Source: Antedon mediterranea (lineage: Eukaryota; Echinodermata; Crinoidea; Comatulida; Antedonidae). Taken from it: a stretch of 64,000 bases of DNA. The number at the start of each line of letters is the position of its first letter. The stretch's first letter is position 1. The translations under genes and the position numbers were made by a program. The stretch covers positions 687,001 through 751,000 of the forward strand of contig NC_092677.1 in assembly GCF_964355755.1 (NCBI RefSeq), given 5' to 3'. Positions 46,301 to 54,732 of this stretch are shown here, in pieces. A model generated the notes under the pieces. The model made no database searches and was not told where the DNA came from. It was given only the letters and a program-made list of their open reading frames with translations.

Positions 46301-47078
46301 CATGTACTGTGTAGACATCATCATCTCTCCTCTGAAACCACCACACGAGTGCCCTCACGATGTGTTGCGACGTGTATGTTGCCTATACACGAGGTGTAGA
46401 GTATCGGAAAATTAAACTTATATACTTAGTGTGTGTCATTTATCGTAGAATATATTATTTTAAACGTCAATTGAACAAGAATTTATCAAGCAGAAAAGCA
46501 AGTATACAGTTTTCGTTAGATAGAAATGTATCAAAGAAATTTAATAAGCCTGTTTATGGCAGCCAATACCAAATAGGGGTTTCCTGTTTTGGCGACTTGT
46601 GATTCGAGCGTAGTGTGTGCAGCGATTTTCGCCCACGACTAAGTGTAAACAAAACAGGACCAATAGGCCTGATATGGACTAGCTTATATTAGCCTAGCTT
46701 TGTTATAATATGCGGTGTATGGAAGTCGCCAGACAGGTCGACCATCACAAAATTAATACGCGCCCTTACCAAATACAAAATAATGTATTACGGCACCTAC
46801 TGTAGATCTTCGAATTAATGGGTGGGCTTATACCCGAGTGCCTGATTTTGCATGAAAATTAGTCAAAAGTCGGGGGTGGGCTTTTACCTGAGTTTGGGCT
46901 TATAGCCGCGTCAGTACGGTAATACAAAAATTATTTTATCTTTTTTTAAACTCCCAATGCTATAAAAACAAGATTCTTTACTTACTTATTGTTACACAGG
47001 CTACAACACTACAGACAATGATAAAACCAAGAATAGCTCCAATGATGATTAAGGCTATTTCCCAATCTTCAAATCGGC
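34168..47078 (-). CDS. Gene D: membrane receptor with ITIM/ITSM-like tail (3' part)
   Basis: Minus-strand exons: 47078-46986 (TM), 44723-44699 (25 nt), 43603-43518, then either 42785-42761 or 40158-40134 (both 25 nt), 37241-37043 and 34311-34168 (ending TGA). The phase chain 1-2-1-2-0 closes exactly when one of the two duplicate microexons is used. The tail is long and charged, with GDLYTEVNL, EELQYADLDL (ITIM consensus LxYxxL) and ETTYASIQ (ITSM consensus TxYxxI). The ectodomain is not settled: an EGF exon lies at 58 kb and an Ig exon at 42.4 kb, in the middle of the tail exons. Likely binds SH2 proteins such as phosphatases when phosphorylated (inference from motif families). Confidence 0.75.
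34312..37042. other. Gene D last intron, nothing recognised
   Basis: Very AT-rich, with no exon or defined repeat seen. Confidence 0.5.
37043..37241 (-). CDS. Gene D tail exon with GDLYTEV
   Basis: 199 bases, phase 2 to 0, acceptor ctccag and donor gtaagt. KKNKSNVEPAIEMEEG, GGDLYTEVNLKDKKKK and SELDMDKTKKSDRPAQ. Highly charged. Confidence 0.8.
37511..39693 (-). mobile_element. Helitron-type element H2 in gene D intron
   Basis: Inverse orientation to H1: TC end at 39693 after an A (minus strand), CTAG palindrome end at 37511 before a T. Shares the block around ATGGACATCCATTAGACAGT with H1, H3 and H4. Carries extra sequence at 38.4-39.3 kb, including a possible tRNA-like stretch (GTGGCGCAGCGGTTGAAG). 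Confidence 0.75.
40134..40158 (-). CDS. Gene D 25-nt microexon 2b
   Basis: Flanked by aacag and gtgagt, phase 1 to 2, encodes ASKNAKSS. Shares AAAGTCAAGTTCGT-AGTATA with 2a. Including both would break the frame of the next exon. Confidence 0.65.
40544..42133 (-). mobile_element. Helitron-type element H3 next to Ig exon donor
   Basis: Minus orientation, TC end at 42133 (A before it), CTAG at 40544 (T after it), terminal palindrome present. Contains a tandem duplication of about 265 bp (from about 41119 and 41384). The second copy carries the small palindromic insertion at 41572. Confidence 0.76.
41572..41592. repeat. 14-bp palindrome with 7-bp duplication
   Basis: GTACAGC, CAGGGAACTCCCTG, GTACAGC. 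The first internal copy of H3 has the uninterrupted site TATTGTACAGCATTGCAATA, so the insertion is directly visible. Confidence 0.75.
42152..42430 (-). CDS. Ig-domain exon inside gene D tail region
   Basis: Phase 1-1, acceptor gctag and donor gtaagt. KAEISTDSCLQIDY, HFDWHKCD, SRFTVADDGSLKI and DDDGHYCCE form a V-like Ig domain with extra cysteines. It follows the TM exon in gene order, so it cannot simply be ectodomain of the same transcript. It may start another gene or an alternative transcript. A Helitron begins just past its donor. Confidence 0.78.
42761..42785 (-). CDS. Gene D 25-nt microexon 2a
   Basis: Flanked by tacag and gtaagt, phase 1 to 2, encodes GNKTGKSS. Its 3' half and its donor region match microexon 2b. 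Confidence 0.65.
43081..43318 (-). repeat. tRNA-derived SINE, copy 2
   Basis: The minus-strand head holds a tRNA-like box GTGGGTTCGAGTCCCACC and an A-box-like TGGTCTAGAGG. The body ends with the inverse of GATGTTTTTGCCCTAATCTG. Confidence 0.75.
43327..43462 (-). repeat. tRNA-derived SINE, copy 3, truncated
   Basis: Same family placed head-to-tail with copy 2, broken off inside the tRNA-like head after the inverse of CACTAGCCTGGCG. Confidence 0.75.
43518..43603 (-). CDS. Gene D acidic tail exon
   Basis: 86 bases, phase 2 to 1, acceptor gatttag and donor gtaaat. KIVEGEDQDDGSNQHG then SENISLASPTGS. Confidence 0.72.
44018..44483. mobile_element. MITE with CCTTTCACACCAAAAC ends
   Basis: The left end CCCCTTTCACACCAAAACTC and the inverse at the right (AAAACTCCGGAG inverse, GGTGTGAAAG) form imperfect inverted repeats. 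Interior repeats of CTCTGGAG/CTCCGGAG. Non-coding; class not determined. Confidence 0.6.
44699..44723 (-). CDS. Gene D 25-nt microexon 1
   Basis: Flanked by atcag and gtgagt, phase 1 to 2. With the TM exon it reads KCWNNKHI and joins the next exon in frame. Confidence 0.65.
45042..45713. mobile_element. Dispersed element, ACCTCCGCCAAGGAGG type
   Basis: Starts ACCTCCGCCAAGGAGGTA, followed by GTTTGTTTGTTAGCAAGATT, and ends GGTGGAGGTATGCACTCTCG. The edges are inverse. I recall this start from many invertebrate and fish genomes; class uncertain. Confidence 0.5.
46192..46917. mobile_element. MITE with TACTGAC-CGGCTATAAGCCC ends
   Basis: Left TACTGACACGGCTATAAGCC and right inverse GGCTTATAGCCGCGTCAGTA. 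More GGGCTTATACC blocks lie inside. Pattern typical of pogo/Tc2-like MITEs (from memory). Confidence 0.62.
46986..47078 (-). CDS. Gene D TM exon
   Basis: 93 bases, phase 1-1, acceptor atatag and donor gtaagt. RFEDWE then ALIIIGAILGFIIVCSVVAC, a clear membrane segment. Confidence 0.82.
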
Positions 47079-47554
47079 CTATATTAAGAATAAAAAAACA
47101 TTCATTTTTTTCAAGTTACAAAAGGTCTATTGGATGGAATTTCTCATTTCTGTAAGGTAAGGTAATAATATAGGTGCTTAATGGTTCACATGCAAATACA
47201 TCTTAGTTACGGGAACAGCCATGTCAGTATGGTTTGATCACAAAAACAATATATAATATGTGTAGTTTTTTGTGATGTTGATTGAGTGGGAGTGATTACA
47301 TGCATGCTGACTCATACTGCCGTTGGAATGCATTGCAATTCCGATTACGTAATAATCAGGGAAAACGGGGCCCAATCGCTGTTATGAAAACCTGCAATTG
47401 TACAATAATTCGGAGCCACTAAAGATAGAAGTGCCGAAAAACCAGTAATTATTGGCATGTCACACTTGTTTACTCTACTACCGTAAATCTTCTAATTGTA
47501 ACCCTGGGTTATTATTCTTTGATTGTTTTTAGGGTGGGTTGTTGAACCTAAAAA

Positions 47555-47715
47555 TGTGAAAACGCCCACAAATGTGAAAACAAATCGCCCACAAATGTGA
47601 AAACGTATCGCCCACAAATGTGAAAACAACCACAAATGTAAAAACGCATCACCCACAAATGTGAAAACAGCGCCCACAAATGTGAAAAAAAGAGAGATCT
47701 TTTCGCCCACAAAAA
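47555..47715 (+). repeat. Short tandem repeat CCCACAAATGTGAAAAC
   Basis: About seven units of CCCACAAATGTGAAAAC with variable 2-9 base spacers. Confidence 0.88.
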
Positions 47716-48411
47716 AAAAAAATCCAAATCAAATTTAGTGCTAGGCCCAAACAATATTGATCGAGTTAATGTTAATGTATTTATATACATTGTATTGAGT
47801 TGTCTCAATAATACGATACGTCTGTTAGTGTCGTGGTTAACGCGTTGGATTATTACCATTTGCTGCTTGTGCGCGCGATAATTGCATGTTAACTCGAGAC
47901 GATATTTGTTATTCGCTGCGTGCATGCACGATACTTCAAAGTTATATCACTGTTGCTTGTAGTGTGTAGTTGTTAACTCATATCGTCTAGAGGAAGGGTT
48001 TTGGTTTAGTGTAGAGTATGCTGTGTTGCCGGTGTCGGAGACTACAATGTTGGTAAAAGCATCACATTGTTGGCGAATTCGTAGAACGGTTGTGGAACTC
48101 GTTCTTTAGTTAGCTGATAGTTAACATCGGCCTTCTCTGTTGTTGAGAGTACACTCTATTCCTGTATGTAGTAATAGCTGTTGCGACAGTCAGTACATAT
48201 GTAATTGTAAACTGTATTTATTTAAGACATTTTGAAAATTAGAGCTGCTCGATGGCTGGAAATGGCACTTAATTTGAAATAAAAATGTATAAGAGTCTCT
48301 AGGACCTCGTCCCACCATGGTCACTGACTGGTGGGGCTGAGGTAAGAACATTTGGAAAAATAGTGCTACTATAAGTACGATGCAAATAGAATTACTTAAT
48401 TTAAAATATGG

Positions 48412-48440
48412 AAAAAAAATTCTCTAGGAGAATTTTTTTT
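48412..48440. repeat. Perfect 13-bp hairpin
   Basis: AAAAAAAATTCTC, loop TAG, then the exact inverse. Function unknown. Confidence 0.7.
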
Positions 48441-48785
48441 AAAAATTAGAGCTGCTAAGTTACTGTTCTTTTAATAGTTGTGGTAGGGGTGCAGTCGCTT
48501 ATAATTATGAACTAAAAAAACAAAACTCCTTGTTTTCGTTCAATTGTCTCTACATCTGGGATCCAATAACCTGCATAATCTCTGAATAGGTCAATCGCGG
48601 CTAGCCTTGTCGGTTTCGTTGTGCTGCCTATCGCACACACGGTAGTTTGTGAGCAGCCTTATAATAATAATAATAAATAACATTTATAAAGCGCAAGAGA
48701 CAAAGGTTTCAAAGCGCTGTGTTTTCCAAGATCAGTGCAAGTAGTAGCGTGCGATTATGCTTCTCTGAAGAGATGAGTTTTGAGT

Positions 48786-49451
48786 TTAGTTTTTAAATGT
48801 GATAACAGATTTTGATGAGCGTATTTCGAGTGGTAGAGTGTTCCAGAGTTTTGGGGCTGCGACAGCGAAAGCACGATCACCGTAAAACCGAGTTCTGGAA
48901 CGGGGTCCAGGTTTTAGAAGAAGTCTGCTGGATGAACGAAGCGAAGAGTTGGTTGACGGAGTAATGATGTCACATATGTAGGCTGGAGCACATCCGTTGA
49001 TGGCCTTATATGTCAGCAACAGGATTTTAAAACGAATGCGCTGATCAACAGGCAACCAGTGTAAGTCACGTAAAACGGGAGAAATATGTTCATGTCGTTT
49101 AGTGCCAGTGATAAGTCTTGCGGCGGAATTTTGGATTCGTTGAAGAGGAGACAGATAAGAAGTTGGTAGGCCGTACAGAAGCGAGTTATTACAGTCCAGA
49201 CGAGATGAAACAAAAGCATGAACAAGACGTTCAGTTGATGTTTTGTCAAGGTACTTACGAATCTGGCCGATCTGGTAAATTCCAAAGGAAGCACCACGGC
49301 AAACATTACGAATGTGTTCTTTTAAACCGAGGCTGTTGTCTAGTTGGACGCCTAGATTTCTGGCTGAGCTGGAGGTAGAGACACTAGTATCTCCGATATG
49401 GACCAAAGGAAATGATGATGCCTCACGGAACTTTGAATGAAAATGGATCAT
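48786..49451 (-). pseudogene. LINE ORF2 C-terminal part, frameshifted
   Basis: 221 codons. ARNLGVQLDNSLGLKEHI, RLDCNNSLLYGLP, LQRIQNSAARLI and LHWLPVDQRIRFKILLLTYK are the usual C-terminal blocks of CR1/L2 elements. The start ATG is internal (TEMIHFHSK). Confidence 0.82.
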
Positions 49452-52156
49452 TTCAGTTTATTTTGAATGGCCCATGAGCGAACATCTGCAATGCATGATT
49501 CAAGGCTGTTAACAGATTCAGAGTGATGTGTAGGTTTCATGATTAAATATAGTTGAGTGTCATCTGCATAGATCATATGACGAACTTCCGGGTGGGAATC
49601 AATGATGTTGCTGAGTGGTCCAGTGTATAAGATGAAATCGAGTGGACCTTTTACGGATCCCTGTGGTACACCCCAGGGTAGAGCGAACTCATCAGACATC
49701 GAATCACCCACAATGATTGCTTGTCTACGATTCTCAAAATATGAAATAAACCATTTCAATGCGGTTCCGCTTATGCCGTATCTTTTATGAAGACGTTGAA
49801 ATAATAAATCATGATTGATAGTGTCAAATGCTGCGGAGTAGTCGAGTAGAATAAGTACCGCTTCATTACCTTTGTCTAAAGCAAGTAGTAGATCGTTTGT
49901 AACACGTAATAAAGCGGTTTCAGTTGAGTGGAAGCGGCGGTAGGCTGATTGGACTTTTGAAAACAGGAAATGTTCATCCATATATGCTTTTATCTGAGCA
50001 GTTGCAATTCTTTCCAAGACTTTGAAAAGGAAGGGAAGATTTGCTATTGGTCTATAATTTTGTAGGACGTTGGAGTCGAGATTTTGCTTTTTCAACAGTG
50101 GCATAACGAGGGACAATTTAAATGCAGATGGTACAGTACCTGATGACAGCGACATGTTGACGATTTTAGTGATATGCGGTAGTAGAGCGTCAATGCAGTT
50201 TTTTAGTAACCGTGTTGGAATTGGGTCAAGTCTACTGGACTTAGATGCGCTTTCAGCGATGACTTTGCGTACCGTATCTTCTGATATTTGCTCAAATTCA
50301 GCGAAACTACTATTACATGACTCGTCGACGTTGACAGTTATTAGTGGAGTGTTTATGGAGTTAAGTTTCTTGCAAATTTTCAGAATCTTTTCATTAAAGA
50401 AACAGCCAAACTGGTTTGCGAGATCCATTGAAGATGTGTGTTTTGGCAGAACAGGAGAAGAATCGACCGAGTACAGTTTACTTATGATGCGGAAAAGGTT
50501 CTTGTCATCCGCATTAGCGATTTCATTGCGATGATAATTGCATTTTGCTAGATCTAGCATATCTTTATATGCTATGCATTCCAACTTGTACCTCTGTTTG
50601 TCGATATCCAAACCAGATTTCAACATTCTGCGTTCTGATCTCCGTTTGACGCACTTCGCTTCACGGAGTTCATTCGTGTACCATGGTGCCCGTGGTCTAA
50701 TGGTGACCAGTTTAGTTGTTAACGGAGCATGTTGGTCAAGGATGTACTGCAATACATTATTGTATTGGTCAGCGAGATCGGAGACATTATCTTCCGGTGC
50801 GCAGACGAGCGGGGAATTCATTATATCTTCCACAAAACAATTTAGATCAATGTTACGAAGTTTGCGGTAAGAGGTTGTCCGCGTTGGTTGTTTAGGATGT
50901 GATAAATCCACAAAGCTGATGACAGCCATATGGTCGGATGGTAGTCCTTGTTTGACAGTGGTTTGTTTTATTATGTTGTCGTTTTTTCGAGAGATTAGAA
51001 GGTCCAGTGTGTGCCCGCTAACGTGAGTGGGGCCTTGGACGTGTTGATGAAGACAACTCGTGTAAAGCAGTTCATCAAATCGCTTGGTGTTGTTGTCCAA
51101 GAGGTCATCTGTGTGAATATTGAAATCACCAACTATCAGAAGGTTTTTGGTGCAAGAGACTGATTCAAGAAGTGATGAGAATTCAGTGATGAACAAGTCA
51201 AAGGTAAGTTTGTTTTTGGTCGATGGTGGTGGTCTGTAAATTGAAATCAAGTTAATTACAGATGAATTGGAAGTGATCTTGATATCCATATGTTCGAAAG
51301 ACCGGAAACTTGTTGAAACATTTGGTGTTATTTGGAGTCCACGGTGCGAAATGATGCATATTCCACCTCCGCGTCCACCTGTAGGGCGTGGCTCATGTGA
51401 CACCACGAAATTTGGGAGGGTGTTACTCACGTCCGCAATAAAGTGGTTGTCACTTGCATCACCTTTCAACCAACTTTCGGTAATTACAAAAATGTCTAAT
51501 TCAACATCCAAAATAAAATCACAAACGTGAACAGTTTTATTTCTTATAGAACGCGCATTCCACAGTCCAAAACAGATGGAACTCGAACTACGAGATTGTT
51601 CAGTATCCACGGAAACAGGTCTGCGAGGTTGAGAGATGTGTTCAGTGGCGGCAGAGATAAGCTTGCTTCGTCGTCGACCAGCCTTCTTTCCTCTATGTGT
51701 TTTTCGAGTTGAGAATGCTCGGCATGTGGTAAAGGCATTGATATTCAAACGATTTATAGTGTCAATTTCTGATGGAGTCAACGATGACTTTAAGTTTCCT
51801 GATAATCTGAGAAGTTGATCACGATCGTAGTAAATCATAGACGCAATAGATGAACTGACAGGTTGAATTAAAGTCAATGAACACCCGTTATGATAAGACG
51901 ATTCGGTTCTGTGAAGTAAGCCGACTACTACAATCCTAGGCCTACCGTAGTTGACAAATCCGGCAAAGAATGTTGAATGAACCGTGGATACGGCTGACCG
52001 CGAAGGCTGACTGCACAGGAATGTGAGTAGACAGGCAAACGAAACTGGCCTAGGAAAACGGAACATTAGTTTCGCTAGTAGACCAACGATGTTATCTTCA
52101 CAAATACATACAACGGTCAGTAATAACCAGGAAAAGTTCGATGTGGCATTAAACAC
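49448..52156 (-). CDS. LINE ORF2: AP endonuclease and reverse transcriptase
   Basis: 902 codons, true start uncertain because the first ~150 residues show no domain. Endonuclease motifs in order: WNARSI, TESWL, GGRGGGI, YRPP, GDFNIH and SDHMAV. RT motifs: YRPIANLP, LLDYSAAFDTINHDLL, GVPQGSVKGPL (usual form GSVLGPL) and IYADDTQLY (catalytic YADD). The frame stops at 49448 just after AIQNKLK, where related elements continue with LN--KTE. A small deletion/frameshift at this point separates it from the C-terminal piece, so this copy is probably inactive although otherwise intact. Confidence 0.85.
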   Translation of the reverse strand: MFNATSNFSWLLLTVVCICEDNIVGLLAKLMFRFPRPVSFACLLTFLCSQPSRSAVSTVHSTFFAGFVNYGRPRIVVVGLLHRTESSYHNGCSLTLIQPVSSSIASMIYYDRDQLLRLSGNLKSSLTPSEIDTINRLNINAFTTCRAFSTRKTHRGKKAGRRRSKLISAATEHISQPRRPVSVDTEQSRSSSSICFGLWNARSIRNKTVHVCDFILDVELDIFVITESWLKGDASDNHFIADVSNTLPNFVVSHEPRPTGGRGGGICIISHRGLQITPNVSTSFRSFEHMDIKITSNSSVINLISIYRPPPSTKNKLTFDLFITEFSSLLESVSCTKNLLIVGDFNIHTDDLLDNNTKRFDELLYTSCLHQHVQGPTHVSGHTLDLLISRKNDNIIKQTTVKQGLPSDHMAVISFVDLSHPKQPTRTTSYRKLRNIDLNCFVEDIMNSPLVCAPEDNVSDLADQYNNVLQYILDQHAPLTTKLVTIRPRAPWYTNELREAKCVKRRSERRMLKSGLDIDKQRYKLECIAYKDMLDLAKCNYHRNEIANADDKNLFRIISKLYSVDSSPVLPKHTSSMDLANQFGCFFNEKILKICKKLNSINTPLITVNVDESCNSSFAEFEQISEDTVRKVIAESASKSSRLDPIPTRLLKNCIDALLPHITKIVNMSLSSGTVPSAFKLSLVMPLLKKQNLDSNVLQNYRPIANLPFLFKVLERIATAQIKAYMDEHFLFSKVQSAYRRFHSTETALLRVTNDLLLALDKGNEAVLILLDYSAAFDTINHDLLFQRLHKRYGISGTALKWFISYFENRRQAIIVGDSMSDEFALPWGVPQGSVKGPLDFILYTGPLSNIIDSHPEVRHMIYADDTQLYLIMKPTHHSESVNSLESCIADVRSWAIQNKLK

Positions 52157-52339
52157 ACAGATTTCAGTATACAGAAACTGTAATTTTACAGAAACTTGGA
52201 GAACAGATCAGACTGGCCGCTTGTAAGGCGCACACGTCTGCTTTAAGCCTTCCTATCCGAAGTGTCGATTGAGTCCGAAATGAAAGGATAGAGGAACTAT
52301 CGTACGGAAAAAACTGACAGACCTGTTTTGTACCTGGTG

Positions 52340-53150
52340 GTGTAGGTGTACATTTGAAGAAAGCTGGAATCTTAATTAATGATCTGTTGACTGTTTATAT
52401 GGCTTATATAAGACCTATTTTAGAATATGCTGCCCCTGTTTGGCATGGCGCTATCACTAAAGATGTCAGTGTGAAAACAAATCGATATGCCAAATCCTTT
52501 ATTCCCTCCGGTATCATCCAGTACAACAGAAAGTCAAGAAGATAATTTTATCTTGTATTTTTTGATGTTTTTATATGAATGGTTTTATGCTATATTTGTT
52601 TTTATTGTGTTTTCTTGTTATTATGACGAGCAATGAGTTTCCTTTTTGAGGATCTACAAAAGTTATCTTATCTTATCTTATGTCCAAGTCTATTGAAAAG
52701 GTACAAAAGAGAGCATTGCGAATCATGCTAGGTAACAACTATTTGTGCTATGATCATGCATTGTCTGTTACTGGTTTACCTACTCTTGTTGAGAGAAGAA
52801 ACAAACTGGTGTTGTCTTTCGGGGAAGGCTTATTAAAATCCGAGCTGTTTAGAGAAATACTTCCCCCTCTTCATAAGGCAGACTTAGGTCGTCTCCAGTT
52901 CCCACCATGGTGGATATAATTAATAGGCACCACTAGCTCTTTTTTTGATATATAATAAGTGAATGTTTTAAGGTTTTTTATTCATGTATGTTTTAATTTT
53001 ATGGTTCGATATCTAATTTTAATGAGATGTTTCTATTTTTATAGCAATTTTAACTAATTTGTATTTATTTGTAATACAATTCATTTCAGTCCTTGACTGT
53101 CGTTTTTTAATATATTTTTATATACCGAATAAATAAAATAAATAAACTAG
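52340..53150 (+). mobile_element. LINE C-terminal fragment with nested second LINE end
   Basis: NDLLTVYMAYIRPILEYAAP, VWHGAITKD then, after about 205 bp, SKSIEKVQKRALRIMLGNNY and LPTLVERRNKLVLSFGEG. Ends in an AATAAATAAAATAAATAAA tail. Confidence 0.7.
52475..52681 (+). mobile_element. Short LINE 3' end inserted in another LINE
   Basis: AKSFIPSGIIQYN, a stop, a short UTR and a TTATCTTATCTTAT tail. The bordering ATGTC on both sides may be the target duplication. Confidence 0.6.
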
Positions 53151-53175
53151 ACATGAAACTCGTCACTTTGACGAG

Positions 53176-54732
53176 TTAGTTATCCGCTCGACAAACGCCA
53201 CGTGCACGTCATACGTTACAATATTGTGCACAGAAAAATATTAAGGCATTATGACCTGAACTGAAGAATATGATATGTTGTTATTTCTGAATTCTGTTAT
53301 TTTGTGTCATATAGTATACACAGTACAATCTGTATACATATCACAAACAGTGTAAAATAGGTGAAATTACGGGACCCGTATTTTATTGTAATTTTTAACA
53401 TCTTGACGGTTTCAAAATGAAATGCAAAAGTAGAAATTTCAGAATGAAATTATCTCAGCAACAACATATTAACGTGTAGAAGAAATTTGAATACGTGAAA
53501 TATTGATGCGCGCTCTTTTAAATGTAATGAAATATAATGCAAAAGATGAAAATACGACTTTTTTTATTTAACTGGCCATATGATGACGTCACGACATTCA
53601 ATTGGCACAATTTACACATGATTTTGTATCTACAATACAATAGCTTCCTGAAAACGTTTTAATCGTGATTATCACATTTTATTCTTACGAGGTATAACAG
53701 ATTAAAATTTACTGTAAAGATGAAATTAATGACCAACGTAATTTAAATTTTTAGGCATGATGACGTTAAAAAAATTAAAAAAATTTTAATTCATGCAAAA
53801 GATAGTTGATTGACCTAGAATATATTAAAATCGGGGTGAAAATAGACAACGAATAAGTGGAGATGCGCTCTATTAAATGTGATGAGCTATGACGAAAGAG
53901 ACAAAAATCCTATATTTTATATTCGCGTGGCCATACGATGACGTCACAATGTCCGGTTACCCATATTAATGCATGATCCGATATCTACAACTCATCAACT
54001 TCCAGAATATGTAATTAAAAAAAAGTTCTCCATGTAGTTTAGAATCTATGACTGTTTAAAAATAGGCATAATTTTGACAAATTTTTGAACTTTTTCACCA
54101 AAAACGCGTGCAAATTATGTAATTCGACGTGCTCGTATGACGTAATTTTAAGTCGAAATTGCTTAAAAGTTGGTAACATTACTAGAAAAGGCTGAAAAAA
54201 CATAAATCACGCGAAAAAAATATGTTTTTAACGCTACGTGTGCACCGCGTGCGTAAAAATTTTTGCGCGCGTGGGAATTTTTGACATGCTCAAAATGACA
54301 TGAAACGCATAGAAAGTTGATTAGAAGTTGATTTTTCGCATCCTAAAATTTTAAACGCACGTACGCGCGTAACTTTTTGTGAAACATGCTATTTTTAATC
54401 CATAGAAAGTTTGCGCTTGATATGACTTAAATTTTCACAAAGTGTCAAAACAAAATTATGTTTGGTTTTTAGTCTATGATCAATCATTGAAATTCATAAA
54501 ATCGCGCGTACGTCACGTTGCGCAACTCTGACGTCATTCAAAAATAGGAGGTGCACAAGTTCACGTAAATGTCGATGTGTTGACAAAGTTACGATATGTT
54601 CTGTTTACACGTTTTAGAGAAACGCGACGCACAAAAATGACAGAAAGAAAGAAGTATAATACAGAAAAAAAAAAAAAATTTGATGAAACAGGACGATTAC
54701 AAGGAGTTATCCGTTACTAAGCGGATAACTAA
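53176..54732. mobile_element. 1.56 kb TIR repeat with AGTTATCCGCT ends
   Basis: TTAGTTATCCGCT at the left and its inverse AGCGGATAACTAA at the right. A hairpin AACTCGTC/GACGAGTT abuts the left end, and AGTTATCCG/CGGATAACT forms one at the right. Non-coding. A truncated inverted copy lies at 6.78-7.25 kb. Confidence 0.62.

Larger units (their letters stand above)
48661..52230 (-). mobile_element. CR1/L2-type LINE, nearly full ORF2
   Basis: Minus-strand non-LTR retrotransposon lying in the presumed gene D intron, ending in an (ATT)n-like 3' tail at 48661-48680. Holds endonuclease and reverse transcriptase in one long frame, then a frameshift. The 5' boundary is approximate. Confidence 0.85.

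Noticed and set aside
46360-46602. 80-codon ORF inside the pogo-like MITE
   Set aside because: No transposase motif seen; likely chance.
49118-52226. Plus-strand ORFs across 49-52 kb
   Set aside because: Shadows of the minus-strand LINE ORF2.
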